Part shown: piece after piece, positions 23,185 through 36,981 of the stretch
How the letters are laid out: every line of letters starts with the position of its first letter
Position numbering within the stretch: position 1 is the first letter of the stretch
Assembly (NCBI RefSeq): GCF_964340395.1
Contig: NC_135560.1
Location: 14,578,598 to 14,642,597 of the forward strand
DNA from: Glandiceps talaboti
Lineage: Eukaryota > Hemichordata > Enteropneusta > Spengelidae
Length of the DNA stretch: 64,000 bases
Reading direction: 5' to 3'
Translations under genes and position numbers: made by a program
Notes under the pieces: generated by a model
Seen by the model: the letters and a program-made list of their open reading frames with translations, nothing else
Databases searched by the model: none
What the model was told of the DNA's origin: nothing

Positions 23185-23258
23185 CATACATACATACATA
23201 CATACATACATACATACATACATACATACATACATACATACATACATACATACATACA
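23185..23258. repeat. (CATA)n microsatellite
   Basis: About 18 CATA units without interruption. Confidence 0.95.
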
Positions 23259-24000
23259 AATTCGTAGAAAGTGTTGTTTAGAATGTCAAATATTAACTGC
23301 TTTAAGGACGGATTTGTAGCGTTGACCTTGAGTCCTATACTATTCGAGGGCACCAACAAATGGTATTTAGTTTTAATGTCACGTTTTGCGATAAAGTATT
23401 TTAAACGAATATATATGCATACGGTTGATCAACCGATCGATGCAATTAACAATTACATGTACACGTTGAAGGGTTAATTATATATCGGAAAATTAAATTC
23501 GAATTAAAAAACTAAATCGATTTTAATATCTACAGGACAATGTTTTGCTCGAATGTAATTACTTGTACTGCTGCAGTGTCAATCTATAAGCCATACTGAT
23601 TAAAAATCTAGTTTACCATTATAAAATGTTTGCTTTTAAGTGGTCATACATTGCATTGTAGCCGATGAAAGCGTGTCAAAATGACGCCAGTTGGGTTTCA
23701 TAATTGTTTACTGTTTTATTTTACTTTAAGTTGGTATTGACGTATGGAAAAACTTGAAGGCGGAAATTTGTAGCATAATTTAACATATGGAAACATCGTT
23801 GAAATGTCAGCTGAATCAGCGTGTCATTCTTCTTTGGAATGTATACGATACAATGACAGATTATGCATCAACCAATATAATATACCATACACTTTAACAA
23901 AACACGCACTGGGAGATTTAGTGAAGGATAATATTCGCGCCAGATGTTGGCAGATTAACAGGTTTGCATGTTCATCTCAAAGTTTCCTTTACATGATATA

Positions 24001-24055
<55 letters not shown>

Positions 24056-24100
24056 ATGTATGTATGTATGTATGTATGTATGTACGTACGTACGTACGTA
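24001..24100. repeat. CTGT / GTAT / CGTA compound microsatellite
   Basis: About 13 CTGT units, then GTAT, then CGTA, each passing into the next by one base change. Confidence 0.95.
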
Positions 24101-26129
24101 CCCACTGCAAGCGTATGTGTATATATCGCCGAGGTTGAAATTGTTTTCTTGAATAATGGCTTTTGAAATTTGAAGTGAGGTGTATAACCTGTAGAATAAC
24201 AACGTTACAAGAACACCTGTTGCTCAATAATGTGATACCTTCATAGCTTCTAGTTGTAGATGTATAGGTTTAATGTCAATATGCGAAATATGTAAGTTTT
24301 AATTTACCTGTAAAGAAGTTAAACATGTAAACAAGCTTAGATTTCATACGCCAAACTATATCTTCGTGAACAGAAAGAAGCTGCTATATGTAAGAACGTA
24401 CACACTTAACTGTTCCATAAACATGTCAATGGACTTCATTGCAGAAATCGGTTGAAATTGTTATCAATATCGAAGGTTATAACTCAGAATTGAAGCTCCA
24501 ATATTGATGAAAGAGGGGAAATATAGTAATAAAATCATTAAAATAATCAGTTTATTTTCCCAAATAAATATAACTGTGGGTAAATGGGGAGTCAGGAAAT
24601 AGCTTACAGCTAGTTTGGGCCTGTCACATACTTATGTACAGAAATTCACAGCAAGGTACTCAATATGACTCAAAATATATATAATGTATAATATATACAC
24701 ACGATTTAATTGCTTGCTTGAAGGTTTGTTTGAAAGGATACAGATAGTTAATCCATGTTATGTTGACAGGGATGTCATTCCATTTTTTTTGTGCCAGAAA
24801 AGGAAATAAAAATAAATTGACATGGGTTTGATCTGGCATGACATGGATATACATTTTGATATAAGCAGAATGGAGTATCATATCATACTCGTGAGTAGTA
24901 ACTCTGAAATAATCAAACAAAGAATGCGGTTATTGTTGGTGGATCAAACCATAAATAAAAGACGTGACAGTCACTGTGGATATTGTTTTACTGTCACAGT
25001 GCATTCATGATGCAATACTTTGTGTAAATAGGGAAACTAATGAGAATTTGATCACGGCTAGGAATTCTTAATTCATGTCACGTAATCGATTATTACGTTA
25101 TGGCTTTGAGCTACATGGTATCCCTTCATGGCCGTCACGATACCATTCTTTAAGCACAACACGTAAGGCAACTTCTCTCCGTCTTTATAACCTCAGGAAA
25201 AAAACTGGCACTTCGCAGTCCCCAAAGAGAAAGAATTAGTAAATTGAAATCAATATACAAACACCCAGGCTTCGATCGGCATCTTGATGTTGCTTCAAGT
25301 CAGGACTCAATTTAGGGATTTTTGATGCAAATTATGTAAGCCTTTACTTAAAGTGACTTTTTCGAAGTGAATTTTCATGTAAATTAAAACTTAAAGAATG
25401 CGACTGGTCTCAAAGTCAAATATTACTTAGGCTGTAGACCAACTCCACCATTTTCAAACATTCTTAAACTCCTAGGGAGCATACAGTTCGCCAGATGTAG
25501 CCATTGAGGCGAGTGGTATTAAATCCCATTTGGCCTACCTATACAGCTGGGGTATAATCGTGATTCAAAACTAGTCAAAATAGAGTCAGCGCTGCTTGTC
25601 GGGGCTTGTACCTGCCACTTGCAGATTTTGCAGATTCCAAGCCTATTATCATGGTCACTCTCACTACATTTAAATTCAACCCGGGGGGGGGGGGGACCCA
25701 ATGAGTTAATAATTGTCGAACTTTGTATGTCGCTTTACAAATGTCCCTGGTGATTTACTCGGGAAACCACTTGTCTTTGTAAGGAGACCATGTCAAGGTA
25801 ACATTTTCTAACCGTCAACACATCAACTGCACGCTCTATTCAGTATACAGACAGTCTTAGAACTTTGCGTTCAGCTATTACAAATCCTGTCTCTGTCACC
25901 GCAAAAAAATAAACAAACATGATCTTTGAAATATCATTAAATACCAACATCTTAGTCCCTCATCTAGATTAACAATATTAAACTGAAATAATTTTATTAG
26001 TGCTGATTACAGCAGTGGTTTATATGGATGTTGCATTCATTGGTTGAAACTGGAAACAAGAGAAAAGTTCAATGCCAAATTTAGCAACCATTCACTTTAA
26101 TTAAAATAGATTAATATGAGATTTGGAAA
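24101..26129. other. Intergenic, nothing coding recognised
   Basis: Contains a 13-base G run at 25683-25695. Open frames at 24660-24920 and 25519-25701 show no family features. Confidence 0.5.
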
Positions 26130-26611
26130 CTTCAAATGATTCAGAATTCTGCAGATCGTTTAAGTGTAACCACATTACCCCTTTTCTCAAAGTGTTACAC
26201 TGGCTACCAGTACAACAGCGTGCAGAATCTAAAATTATCTGCCTAACATTCAAAGTACTTCATGGTTTTGTACCTGTCTATCTTAGTCAGTTGCTTACCC
26301 GTCGTAGCTCGAGCCGTGCTTTAAACAGTAACTCACGGAACGAAATTAACTTACACCAACCACTCAGCAATACTGCTTTTTATGGTGACAGAGCATTCTC
26401 AATTTCGCCCCACACTTGTGGAATGCTCTACCATCGTATCGGCAGAGTGTAACTGCATTCTAGGCATTTAAATCGGGTCTTAAGATCCATTTCTTCAATA
26501 AGACTTTCGCTTGAGTCTGTTTTTGTACTCGTTTTTCTGTGCTTTGTAAAGCGCATTGTGATAGTTATATGGAATGCACTATATAAGAAAATTAGATTAG
26601 ATTAGATTAGA
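26130..26611 (+). pseudogene. CR1/L2-type LINE reverse transcriptase, C-terminal fragment
   Basis: The translation begins LQMIQNSADRL, shifts frame, continues HITPFLKVLHWLPVQQR, then LTFKVLHGFVPVYLSQLL and FYGDRAFSI, and shifts again to WNALPSYRQSVTAF before a stop. This is the conserved C-terminal tail of CR1/L2-clade ORF2. It ends in a CGCATTGTGATAG...ATATAAG 3' end and an ATTAG tandem tail at 26591-26611. At least two frameshifts and stops make it dead. Only about 0.5 kb of the 3' end is present, as expected for 5'-truncated insertion. Confidence 0.9.
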
Positions 26612-27490
26612 CTTTGATCTGTTATCTATACATATTACATGAACGTGACACGGCCGGCTCAACGACTCTGGTTCGTTCCAAGTTGACAGCGATACAGGGT
26701 TAACAAAATATGGAAATATGACTCCATTTTGATATTAAAATACACGCGCTTATGATTCATATTAACTCAAAGACTGAATGAACCTGTTACGGAGAGGGTA
26801 ATTTGACGAGAGTTAATATTTTGGGATATTAACACATGTTGGATGGCATATAATCATGGCTGTAAAGTGTTGCGTTCTTGTGGAATAAGATAATATTAGG
26901 TCATCTTCACACGCTCTATAAAATGACGCCCCACATCCATGCCTAACACTATGCTCAGATGCGTTTTCATTACATTAGGAGTAGGCTTACGCTATACAGT
27001 CACTTGCAGCAAATACTGTTTGGTAATGGCTACCCATACATTGATTTGAACTTCGAAAGAAAATGACAAGCCCTCTACATGGTGGTAGAATTACATCATA
27101 CATTAAAGATCTGAAAATCTATACCCATTTACAACCGTACCCGGTGGTTATACCAGACTGTACTTACTCAAGGCATGTGGCATCGATGCAGTTATAAAAT
27201 GTAAATCCGTGTACATGTGTATGTACGTTAATAACTGTTCCAGTATAGTGCAGCTGCATATTAAGTATTACTAAAATTATGTATAATTGGTTTAGAATAA
27301 ACATGGCCACCAAAACCAGATAAACGACAGAAATGGCAACGAATGTGGGGATTGTATTAGTCGTTAACCAGTCAAGAACGGGGAAGGGTAAAAATTGCTA
27401 TATATAATCACCTGGAAACTTTAAAAGTCGATATACCAGTATTCATTGTAGAGCTTAAGAATAGTTAGCGAAATAGTCGTCTACAACTTC
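26612..27490. other. Intergenic, nothing recognised
   Basis: Unique-looking AT-rich DNA between the LINE fragment and the short MITE. Confidence 0.5.
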
Positions 27491-27492
27491 TA

Positions 27493-27593
27493 CTACCAAA
27501 CCAGAAAGACTTAGACTATAGAGTTTCAATTAGGCGGCACGACACTGAGTGAGATGTAAAAATTGAAACTCTATAGTTTCTCTGGTTCGGTAG
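27493..27593. mobile_element. Short palindromic MITE, CTACCAAACCAGA family
   Basis: TA (27491-27492), then CTACCAAACCAGAAAGAC, tatagagtttcaatt, a short centre and the inverse ending in GAACC-type GGTTCGGTAG, then TA (27594-27595). At 101 bp it is little more than the two arms of the 20260-20778 element joined. Confidence 0.8.
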
Positions 27594-27595
27594 TA

Positions 27596-29446
27596 ACAAC
27601 AACATATGCAATTCTCCTTGTACATAGACCTAATGACAATTAACTACTCGGAGTTTCTTAATATTCTTTCATTACAAACGAACTTGTTGGCACGTAATTA
27701 GAAGGCTAAATCAATACAGTGAGGAAAGAGTTTGACCAAAACTACCATTTCAAGATTCGAATTCAAATAGTTATTTTCACGTACTACATTATGTGGATTT
27801 TGACATCTTTGTTAGAATTTTATCTTCACATAATATTAATTCAGTCGTAAATTTCTAAAACAAAATACCCTCAGACTAAATTTGTCAAAGGAGACTCAAG
27901 CTTCAAGAGACGGGTGAAATGAGTGAATGACTCCCACGGTGATGATTGGAATTCGACATATACTATTTGTCGTGATAATGTAGTACCATCATATTTGTTA
28001 TATTAATTTTATCGATCGAGGTATCATTATGTCAGAACGTTTTCAGGAAGTCATTTAGTTGCTATGGCGATACATCCTGATACATTGAATACGTGAAATA
28101 AAAAAAGGCGAAAATCTATCCTCTATTGAGAGTTAGTGACCCTGTTTGGACAGGAGGAACGAGAAGGAAAAGGTAACCGTTCTCTGTTTTTTATGAGCCA
28201 AGGCTAGTTGAACATTCTCCTGGGGGAAGGGCAAGATTAATTTCTTTATCTGAGTGGGCATAGCATCACACTCAGGTTGTAGTAGTTTTACAACGTATAG
28301 ATTAAAAGTGTTTTACCGTGCCCAGTGGGCAGCATTCGTGACAATTTATCAAGTGTTATTTCTTGTGCATTCCTTTCAAACCGTGATGTGTTCACAAGCA
28401 TTTATCATCCACTGCCGTGGCATACACCTATTATCCTACAAAGCTATCTACTTTCCAAACTCCCCAGAAAGATTGTGATCATTGCTGCTGTTACATGCAC
28501 CAGTTTGTATTCATCACTTAACACACTTAACAATCATGTCCTGCCAGGTACCCTTTCTACTAACAACACTATTAACCAAAAACACAGACGTGATTAAAGT
28601 GTACAGACAAAAAATAATTATATCGGGATCGAGCCAGCGCTTTGCAGATGTTGACCCTGTTAGTCAAGCCAATAATTGTACACGGTGCCATTCTATACTT
28701 GTTAACAAATGTTCTTTAAATTGACATAGTTATGACAATACGTGTATCTCCTTCCCAGCTGTCACTTAACCGTTAGCTGTAAGTTGATATTTGCATAAGA
28801 AATCCTATGACGATTCCAGGCTTTTCTTTGAAGTGTGTAGGATTGAGAGATTGTGAAGTGTCTCAGACACTTCTCTATATATACAGTCTAAATGCCTCCC
28901 AGTTCTTAAAATATCAAATTACATTGCCATGAAGAAAGACTCTTCTAAATATCCACTGCGTTCTGTGTAAAATGAATTTTGTGCCTGAGATAGAAATACG
29001 TACACGTATAGAGTTTTGGAATATCCTACCAACCCATATTCAAGTTGGAAAGATGTATTCTCTAAATTCAATACACTTTGTCCAGACAATTACGCGATTT
29101 TGATTTTTTTCGATTGTTTTCATTACGGACATAGGATGAGGCCAATACCAACAGACGTACGAAGTAGATCTCACGTCAAAGAAACGTATTGTTGACGTGA
29201 AGTGTTTGAAATAAAAGACATCGATATAACCATACTCCTCTGCAGATGGGAAACTAAATATTGCATGTAATTCTATAGTCGGAACGTGTACAAGCGTTAT
29301 TTGTCAGGAATTGTACCGTTTTGGTGTAAGTGAGTTTATTCAACAAGAACAGGGCCACCGCCCATCATTCTACAAAGGAAAAAGAAAAAAAGAGAGCATA
29401 TGACAAAATATAAACTCTTAAATGTGTAAATTTACAAACACTAAGA

Positions 29447-29451
<5 letters not shown>
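27596..29451. other. Intergenic, no gene recognised
   Basis: Open frames of 74-90 codons overlap in three frames at 28254-28724, but none has a domain, signal peptide or splice context I can support. Confidence 0.45.

Positions 29452-29509
<58 letters not shown>
29452..29509. repeat. (GT)n microsatellite
   Basis: Twenty-nine uninterrupted TG units. Confidence 0.95.
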
Positions 29510-29513
<4 letters not shown>

Positions 29514-30148
29514 CCTTATATACATAAATAGCCAATTGTGATATTTTATATGGTTTCTTTAGGAATCGAAAGCAACATTGGTTCTCTTTCTTGACTAGGA
29601 TACCCCGTAAAATTATTTGGTAATAAAGATTGTCGAAGTGTTTGGAAGGCTCGACAAAATAACAAAAAAATGAACTTCGTCCTCAGGAACTATTTCTCCT
29701 CAGTCTTCGCTCACATAAAATACAGATTCTGGTTGGGACAGGATTATTAGAGTGTCTATCGGCAAGGAATGATTTGAACAGCGCAATTTTGCTAACATTT
29801 GTCTAAGTTTGAATATTTTTACGCATCGTTATGACAGTAAGTACGTCATCGATCGTTCAACTGCGTGACTTTGGAATGTGTGTCCAATTGCCAAAGTCAT
29901 GTACGTATAACTTCAAGTAGGCTATAATTCCAAAATTGGATATCTACAAATGTGGGAAATTAATAGATGTAGCCAATTAATTATATTTTTGATGTCAAGT
30001 TAGTCGGTTGTAAACGTAACAAAGTAGGCCTTAAATTTTACTTTGACGTCGTTAATTATAATTGAATTTTCTTATGTTTGCAAGCCAGATTTGTTGGAAC
30101 GCATGTGACACTGTCATATCTCACTTTTAACTCCTGTAAAGAGCGTCT

Positions 30149-30151
30149 GCC

Positions 30152-30183
<32 letters not shown>

Positions 30184-30245
30184 AGTCTGTCTGTCTGTAT
30201 GTCTGTCTGTCTGTCTGTCCGCCCGTCCGCCCGCTCGCCTGCCTG
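30149..30245. repeat. (CTGT)n microsatellite with CCGC tail
   Basis: CTGT units with single interruptions, ending in CCGC/CTCG variants. Confidence 0.9.
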
Positions 30246-31917
30246 TTCCAAATTCAAAACATCTAAACGGGCATAGGCTGGCTTGGCTGTTCCACTATCA
30301 AAATATTTCGGTGTTTTTATTTTGTTTTGTAAGAAAGAAGAAAGACTGGACTAGAACTATTCTAGTTACAAGACACCCCTTATAAAACGAAGTAACAAAA
30401 TACTTCATGTTTTATTGAAGAAGCCGGTGTTTGTGTAGAGGCGATGATAGATTTACGTCATAATATTGGCTTTTATCAACGAAATATTGAAAGTACACTT
30501 AGAGACAGGAAAACTGCGAATTAGATCCAACGGAAATGTGACCAAGAAATCGAAAAGAAAGCAAGTACTTCGTGAGAGTGGGAGCACTGTTTGTCCTTGG
30601 GAATACTAATTTAACAAATTCAGAAAGCATGGCTGACCGAGATCAATAGAATGATTCATGGGCGCACAGGTTATTGTATAGCGAACGATGATACAATGGT
30701 ATTATATTACATTATATTCAATTTTTGATGGTCTGCATGCTTACGATAACAACGTTACCATAAATCACGACTTGTTATTTTCCAGTTTTCACCCACGTTA
30801 GCAAATATAATCATGTCTCTATATAGATTTTTTTTGAAAGGCTTGGATACAATTAATGTTGATTGATATCTAATACTTGATGACTACACCAATTACATGG
30901 AACTAATATCATAAATCCATTCAATTACAGTTACGAGATTAAAAGACCTTTGATCTTTAAGTCATTAGTGCTGAAAACTGATTCAAAAATGGAAGTTAAT
31001 GGCAGAAAGGTCTTTTTAATGAAAATAACAAAGTCTTTAATAAAAAGAACTAAATTTTTAATAAAAAGGGCCACACACCGAAGTTAAGATAGAAATCATC
31101 TCGGAGACCAATTTTCCTGAAAATTGAATTTCTTCAATTTTTTTCAAACTTATGAAAGCTTTTCCATGGTACTTATGAAATGACAAAAAAAGTTGAGGGT
31201 GAGGAGGGTGGGTAGATGGGGGCGGGGGTTGGGTGGGGTGGGGGTTTGAGTCACTTTCTTATTTTCAATTTTCCCATTTGTACAGCGATCCCTTATTCTT
31301 TTGTTGCGTTTTCAGTGAAAATTGATTGACGTTTTCTTGTAGGAATAACAGCTAAAGTTTAAGATTTTTATTTCGGAGGTGAACACTACGTTTCACTGAA
31401 TAAAATGTCCGAAATTCTTACAAAAGCTCTTGCCGAAAACAGAATACATGCAATTGTACACACCCTGTTTACAGCTGTACGCCGTATTTTTACTGTCTGT
31501 ATTATTAGGTTCAAGCTCATCTGTGTAACCATGGCAACACAGGAAATTGACACAATCATCAACAGTCTTATTTTCATTAATACGCATTATTTGGTGATAG
31601 AAAAACAAATGTACTGAAATTAATCTCTATTCTATTTATTCAAATCTAGATTGCATATCTGTTAATGGCTCTATAAGTTTTAGCTAAGATAATATTGAAT
31701 TTTAAATTACTCAGTTGAATACGTGAGGATATTTTTTACTGTTATTTAAAGATAATGAAAATGATAGTGATTTAGAGGAGATTTTAGCGGATTCATGAGT
31801 TTATTTTCTGCTTTGCAAAAGTGATCTTTGACAGCGTTCGATTGAAAGAATCATGTCTATGTTTTATACAAAATAAAATGGTCGCAACAATCACTATAGC
31901 CCACATGCATCCTCGCA
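30246..31917. other. Intergenic, with a G-rich patch
   Basis: Holds a G-rich, quadruplex-capable stretch at 31194-31249 and a small inverted repeat (attaaaagaccttt near 30949 and its inverse near 31010). Frames at 31386-31617 are open on both strands but not recognised. Confidence 0.45.
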
Positions 31918-32053
31918 CAGAAACACACACGCGCACGCACGAGCGCGCGCACACACACACACACGCACGCACGCGCAAACGCAGGCACACTGACAGACAG
32001 ACAGACAGACAGATAGACAGACAGACAGACGGCCACACATACGCACACACATA
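31918..32053. repeat. CA/CG/GACA compound microsatellite
   Basis: CA with CGCA interruptions, then GACA units, then CA. Confidence 0.9.
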
Positions 32054-33695
32054 CTGACTCATTATCTTCGAAGTAGTTACTCTGAAGACAAGGCAAAAGT
32101 GACTCTATTTTATAATGGACAGATATGACAGAAGTGGTGGATGAAACGTTCGGAAATCAAAAAGACATGGGTTGAAAGGTCCAATTGGTAACTGTACATG
32201 TCATAACGTACGTCTATCGACCTGTACGTATACATTACGTAAACGCTACTGACTGGGATAACCATATATTGGTCATGTCAGATATGTGTGCTATCACATT
32301 GGTTATATAACTCTTCTCAACAAACCCTGACAATTCAAAGAACTGTCCGGATAGTGTCCATTAAACAAGAAACAACATTTGACATGTAACTTATGAAGGT
32401 AAATGAACTGTCACCAAGTTGACAGCATAATGTCCTCAAAGTCGGCACAGCGGATATTGCCCAGCAATGAAACACAAAATTGCTTTTTAGCCTGGAGTAG
32501 TGACAACAGTTAACTGACATGAGATATTTGATTATCGCCCAAGTCTTTCTCGTATACGAGTACCTGGAAGGAAATTTCATGACTTCTGTTTACTGAATTT
32601 TTTTTTATTGCCAATAGCTAGTACGTTTGAGGTCATCAAACAGTCCATATTTGAAAAATAAAAAAATGAATGCACAGACTGTAAAGTTTGACATTTCTTT
32701 GTATTGATTATTTTCGATCACGATGGCCCGTTTTTTTTCCTTTGTACATGCCGATTTGATTAAGATGAGAATTGTTTGTATCGTATTCAAATCGACACTT
32801 GCATCTTTTAAAGAAAACGTCTTTGTCAATTAAAACTGGTCATTCTTTAATATTGAGACTATCGATGGAGCTACAATGGAAGTCAGTTGAGCTGAAACAA
32901 ATCGTCATCTGTGTCGACAAAGCGCGTAAACTAAAAACTTTGCCACATTTTATTGTCTGGCAAGAAAGAAAAATCACACTGATATTATGCACTTCATTGT
33001 CTGCTGCTTGGCAAATATCAAGTTATTGACATGTATCGACAATGCCTCAATTCTACCACCTGCTTGACAACAATCTTTTCAACGTTGCATCTTATCGTCT
33101 AGCTCAACGAAAATTGAAGATCTTGTCGAACCAGACAACGATTTGTTGCTATCGAAGTCATTTGTACTGTTATGAAATCAATTACAAGTGTTTGACATAT
33201 CTTCACCATTGTTTACATTGCATGTTTCCCTGGCAGAGAAATGTCATTTTCTGATAATTGCCAAACCTGAAAAACACAATGACTAACCATCAAACTTATG
33301 GGCACCATACGATTGGTAGAAAATGGTGTAATTTCGACTGTCACACATAAATTTTTTAATGTGACATGACAGTATACACAACATTACCCAAAACTCATAT
33401 CGCGTTTCGCTGTCTGCTTTGTGGACGATCTTCGAAAATAGGGGGAGGGAGTGAGGGAGGGAGGGAGGGAGATACATGTATTAGTGAATAGCGACATTAT
33501 GATTGTATACACACGAGGTGGGAGCTGAAAAGAGCTCTGCATATTTCATCATATGAACACTTGGATCTGCTGTTCATTGGTGACCCATCTATCTAGGGAC
33601 AAACCTTCTGACTCTCCATCACCAATCACATGTCAAAAAAAGCAAATGAATATTTTTTGTGTAATCAAAACTTTGTCTCATCATGGTATGGATGA
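32054..33695. other. Intergenic, nothing recognised
   Basis: AT-rich, with a GGGA tract near 33440-33470. Frames at 32605-33254 are not supported by any similarity. Confidence 0.45.
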
Positions 33696-33697
33696 TA

Positions 33698-34073
33698 GTT
33701 TCGGTTACTCAACCTCTCGCCGCTGAGGGCTCTGCTTACGAGATCACCCCAAAGAAGAGTCTGGGGAAACGAGATTTGAACTCGTCCGCGCAGGAAGTAG
33801 CCTCTGGAGCAGTGCATCATGATCATGGGGAGTACTTCACGTCCAACATTGTAGGCCGAACGATTTGGGTACCTTCGCTACAGATTATCACTGCTCAATT
33901 ACTGATATATATTAATTGCAACAACAGGCCTCGTAAGCCGATCTTTTACGCTTGGAAGAAATGTACTGTGTGACTTCCGTCGCGGGGAAGTTGAAACGTG
34001 GTTCCCCTAGACTCTCGTTTGAGGTGGTCTCGTAGGCAAAGCCCCCAGCGGCGAGAGACTGGGTAACCGAGAC
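33698..34073. mobile_element. Inverted-repeat element, GTCTCGGTTACCCAG family
   Basis: Arms of about 85 bp in inverted orientation: the left arm starts GTTTCGGTTACTCAACCTCT and the right arm in reverse complement starts GTCTCGGTTACCCAGTCTCT. Both contain ctcgccgctg, gggct, gcctacgaga and a gagtct block. TA flanks both ends (33696-33697 and 34074-34075). The 376-bp element is non-coding; the frame 33683-33973 reads through it by chance. A matching single arm lies near 7250-7310. Confidence 0.8.
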
Positions 34074-34075
34074 TA

Positions 34076-36795
34076 CATGGAGGGGAAAGAAACTTGTTTT
34101 GCCAAGGCAAACTTACCTTTACAGGCAGCTGTAAAATAAAACAACTCTCCGCTCCAAAATTCATTTACTTGATGTGCAGATGCAGCTATAAAACAAATTC
34201 ATAACACGTTAGAATCAAATACCACTAATTGAGTGTTGTACACTAATGATATATTCAAATCGTCTCCATGGTAACTGATTTGAATTGCACTTCATATTCA
34301 ACATTGATCATTTATCACCGAACACCCAATTCTTGTATTCTCTTTTGAAAATCAAAATAAAAAATGTCAATTATCTGAACCAAAACTGTTTCGTGGCGGA
34401 ATTCTCTTCCAAAAAATATGTGACTATTTATGACTTTTTATATTGTATTTTGTTTCAGTAAGAGTATGCAGTTTTATTATTAATACAGTAAAAATAGTTT
34501 TATAAGGAACTTTAACAACTCAATTTTAGGAGATTCTTGATATCATATTGCAGTACTGGTTAAAAAAACCAAACAAACAAATAAACAAACAAACAAACAA
34601 ACAAACAAACCATAAACAAATAAAAAGCAGAAAAGATATACGTACATGTAGCAATATTTGTTGATTGAATTTAGGGCAGGCAGACTTACGGTCATCTCAA
34701 CCTAGAACAAGGCAATACATTTATAAACTTACAGGCAACTATGACCCCTTATTAGGCTCACGTGTCCATAAGGTCACGTGTACTGAATAGTGTGTCAGTC
34801 TGTTGACAAAGACTGAAGTGTGCAGTCGAAAGTTTCAGGGTAAAGTGTTCAAGTTTGTGTTTGGAACAAAATTTCAATTCAATACTATAGTTTACTAACA
34901 CAGATGAATTCCCATTTGAAGGCAATACACTTTGTTCTGAGTAAAGCTAATCACAAACGCACGTTTACATGATGTAGTTTGCATTCAGACATATAAATTC
35001 AGTTTCATCTTATCATCTTGAGGTAAATATCATCACGAATTAAAACATAATCTACAACGATTCTCAGAAATACGAGATGAATGTTATAAATATTGACGTA
35101 TATGTTTCATATCCACTTAAATTGGACTTAAAACAGACTATGCTATATATAATTCTCTTGCTAATGTCAGTGAAATTGAATACGACATTTAGATGTAAAT
35201 CTTACGTGATAACTAGATTCATGATACAAACATAACTACAAGGCATTTTAGAGCCATTTTAATAAATGGTACCCGTATATAAGATCCGCTCATAGGCTGT
35301 CTATGGCAGCCTTAGTATTGGTCGATATTTTCAAAATAAATTGCATGAAGTAATTATTCTTCGTTTATGTTCAATCTATATCTTATTAAAAAGGCTTCTG
35401 GTACTGTAGGATCTAAAACGAAATATATATATATACTAATAAAATGTTATTATGCTAAGGTTTTAGTTATTGTATTTAAGTAGAAGTTGTAATTTCGTCA
35501 CTCCAATATCACCTGCTATTCTTTTCAATCTACTCAGATACCATGGAAACAGGGAAATGTAACGAAACATATAAATGTATTTTGAATTATACGAATTAAA
35601 GAAGTATATTTGCTTATTTTGTACGACTATAATGCAATCAGTGATTCATTTCCACTGTGGATTGTTATGGCTAGAGTTCAACAAATTAAGCACAACTACT
35701 AAAGAAACTCAATTTTGTTCCCACTTTGTTTATAATAGCTATTTTTACAAGACAGTAGAGTTTTGATCTCCTTTGTATAACACAGCACCTGTTTAGCCCA
35801 CAAAAATAAGTCCAAAGAAGTCTCTCGTTCGAACGTTATGTTGCCCCCTCCAACTTTGTGAGTTTCAATAATCTCGATTTAATTATTTTTTGCGGCAACA
35901 TAAGCTTATAGCGCCATAATAGATACAGAACTATTTTGTTATGTGCCCATATAAATCACATCCAAAGAGTTTTGAGCCCAAGATCTTATTTACTATCAGA
36001 GTTTATCCTGCCGTTATTACTGTTGTGATTATAGTATATAGTATCATAAGATGATATGATATCACATATTAGGTTTGGCAAGAGATTACGGCAGCTACAA
36101 TTTATATGGTGATGTTTTATATACATTAATACAGTAAGCTAACGGATCAAAACAGGTATTGTAGTTAGGAGATGTAGCAGAATATCGGAAAATCAGTTTG
36201 GCATGTCACGCAAAAAAATGACTTTTGTCTGTAACATTGGTATATAATAGCACTACTATTGCAGCTACATGTAAAGTAAGGTCGCTTTGATATGTCAGAG
36301 AACTGTAGACCGCGCCAATGCATAATAGACACTAGAGTCTAGCACTTGTATCCTAGACATGAGATGTGGTGACTTGTAGTGCTCACTTGCAACATGCAGT
36401 GACAGTAACATGAAGTAGTGTCAGAAACGCAAAGTATACACATATTGAATATCTCTTCATACTGAACATTAGTACAACCAAAACCCGTTGTATTTATTCA
36501 TTCGAGATGCCTACAGGTTGACCCAATTACAAACACTCAAAAGAATGGATCAACTATAATAATATCTACAGTACTGAAGAAGACGAAGACAAAACAAAGA
36601 AATATGACAAATAATAACAAAACATATAGACTTGTTTTAAATGTAGTCAGACTGGAAAATGTGTCAACACCTTGCAAGTAATTGTCAAAATTCCTAGGTA
36701 AAAACGATTTTTTTTCCTCTGAATAGAATTAAAACGTGGTAGTTTACAGGTGTAATGGGCATGACGATTTCTAGATATAAAATGGAATTGACAAC
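34076..36795. other. Intergenic, nothing coding recognised
   Basis: Includes an AAAC microsatellite at 34568-34610. No gene, repeat family or RNA recognised in the rest. Confidence 0.45.
34568..34610. repeat. (AAAC)n microsatellite
   Basis: AAAC units with one AAAT. Confidence 0.9.
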
Positions 36796-36825
36796 AACAA
36801 CACCACCACCACCACCACCACCACC

Positions 36826-36857
<32 letters not shown>

Positions 36858-36861
36858 CAAC
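36796..36861. repeat. CAA/CAC trinucleotide repeat
   Basis: (CAA)n-(CAC)n-(CAA)n arrangement, symmetrical about a CAC core. The G/V-rich antisense frame is an artefact. Confidence 0.9.
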
Positions 36862-36981
36862 ATACATTGAGTTAAAAGTGCCCTTAGGCATTATGTAAAA
36901 TGACTAGATCCAGGAATTTCCTTCGGGCTTTCCTGAAGACTTTGAATACTAAAATACTGACTGTCTGAGAGAACTGTAATA

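Noticed and set aside
28254-28724. Three overlapping 74-90 codon ORFs
   Set aside because: No domain, signal peptide, Kozak context or splice sites; overlapping frames in one direction suggest chance.
31386-31617. ORFs open on both strands
   Set aside because: No recognisable protein feature on either strand and no neighbouring exons.
33755-33785. tRNA-like T-arm (minus strand, acgagttcaaatctcgt)
   Set aside because: No D-arm, A box or matching acceptor stem at the right distance; it lies in a foldback element arm.
33683-33973. 96-codon ORF starting MVWMIVSVTQPL
   Set aside because: It starts in the foldback element arm, and the same peptide text (SVTQPLAA) recurs at 7.3 kb only because the arm is repeated.
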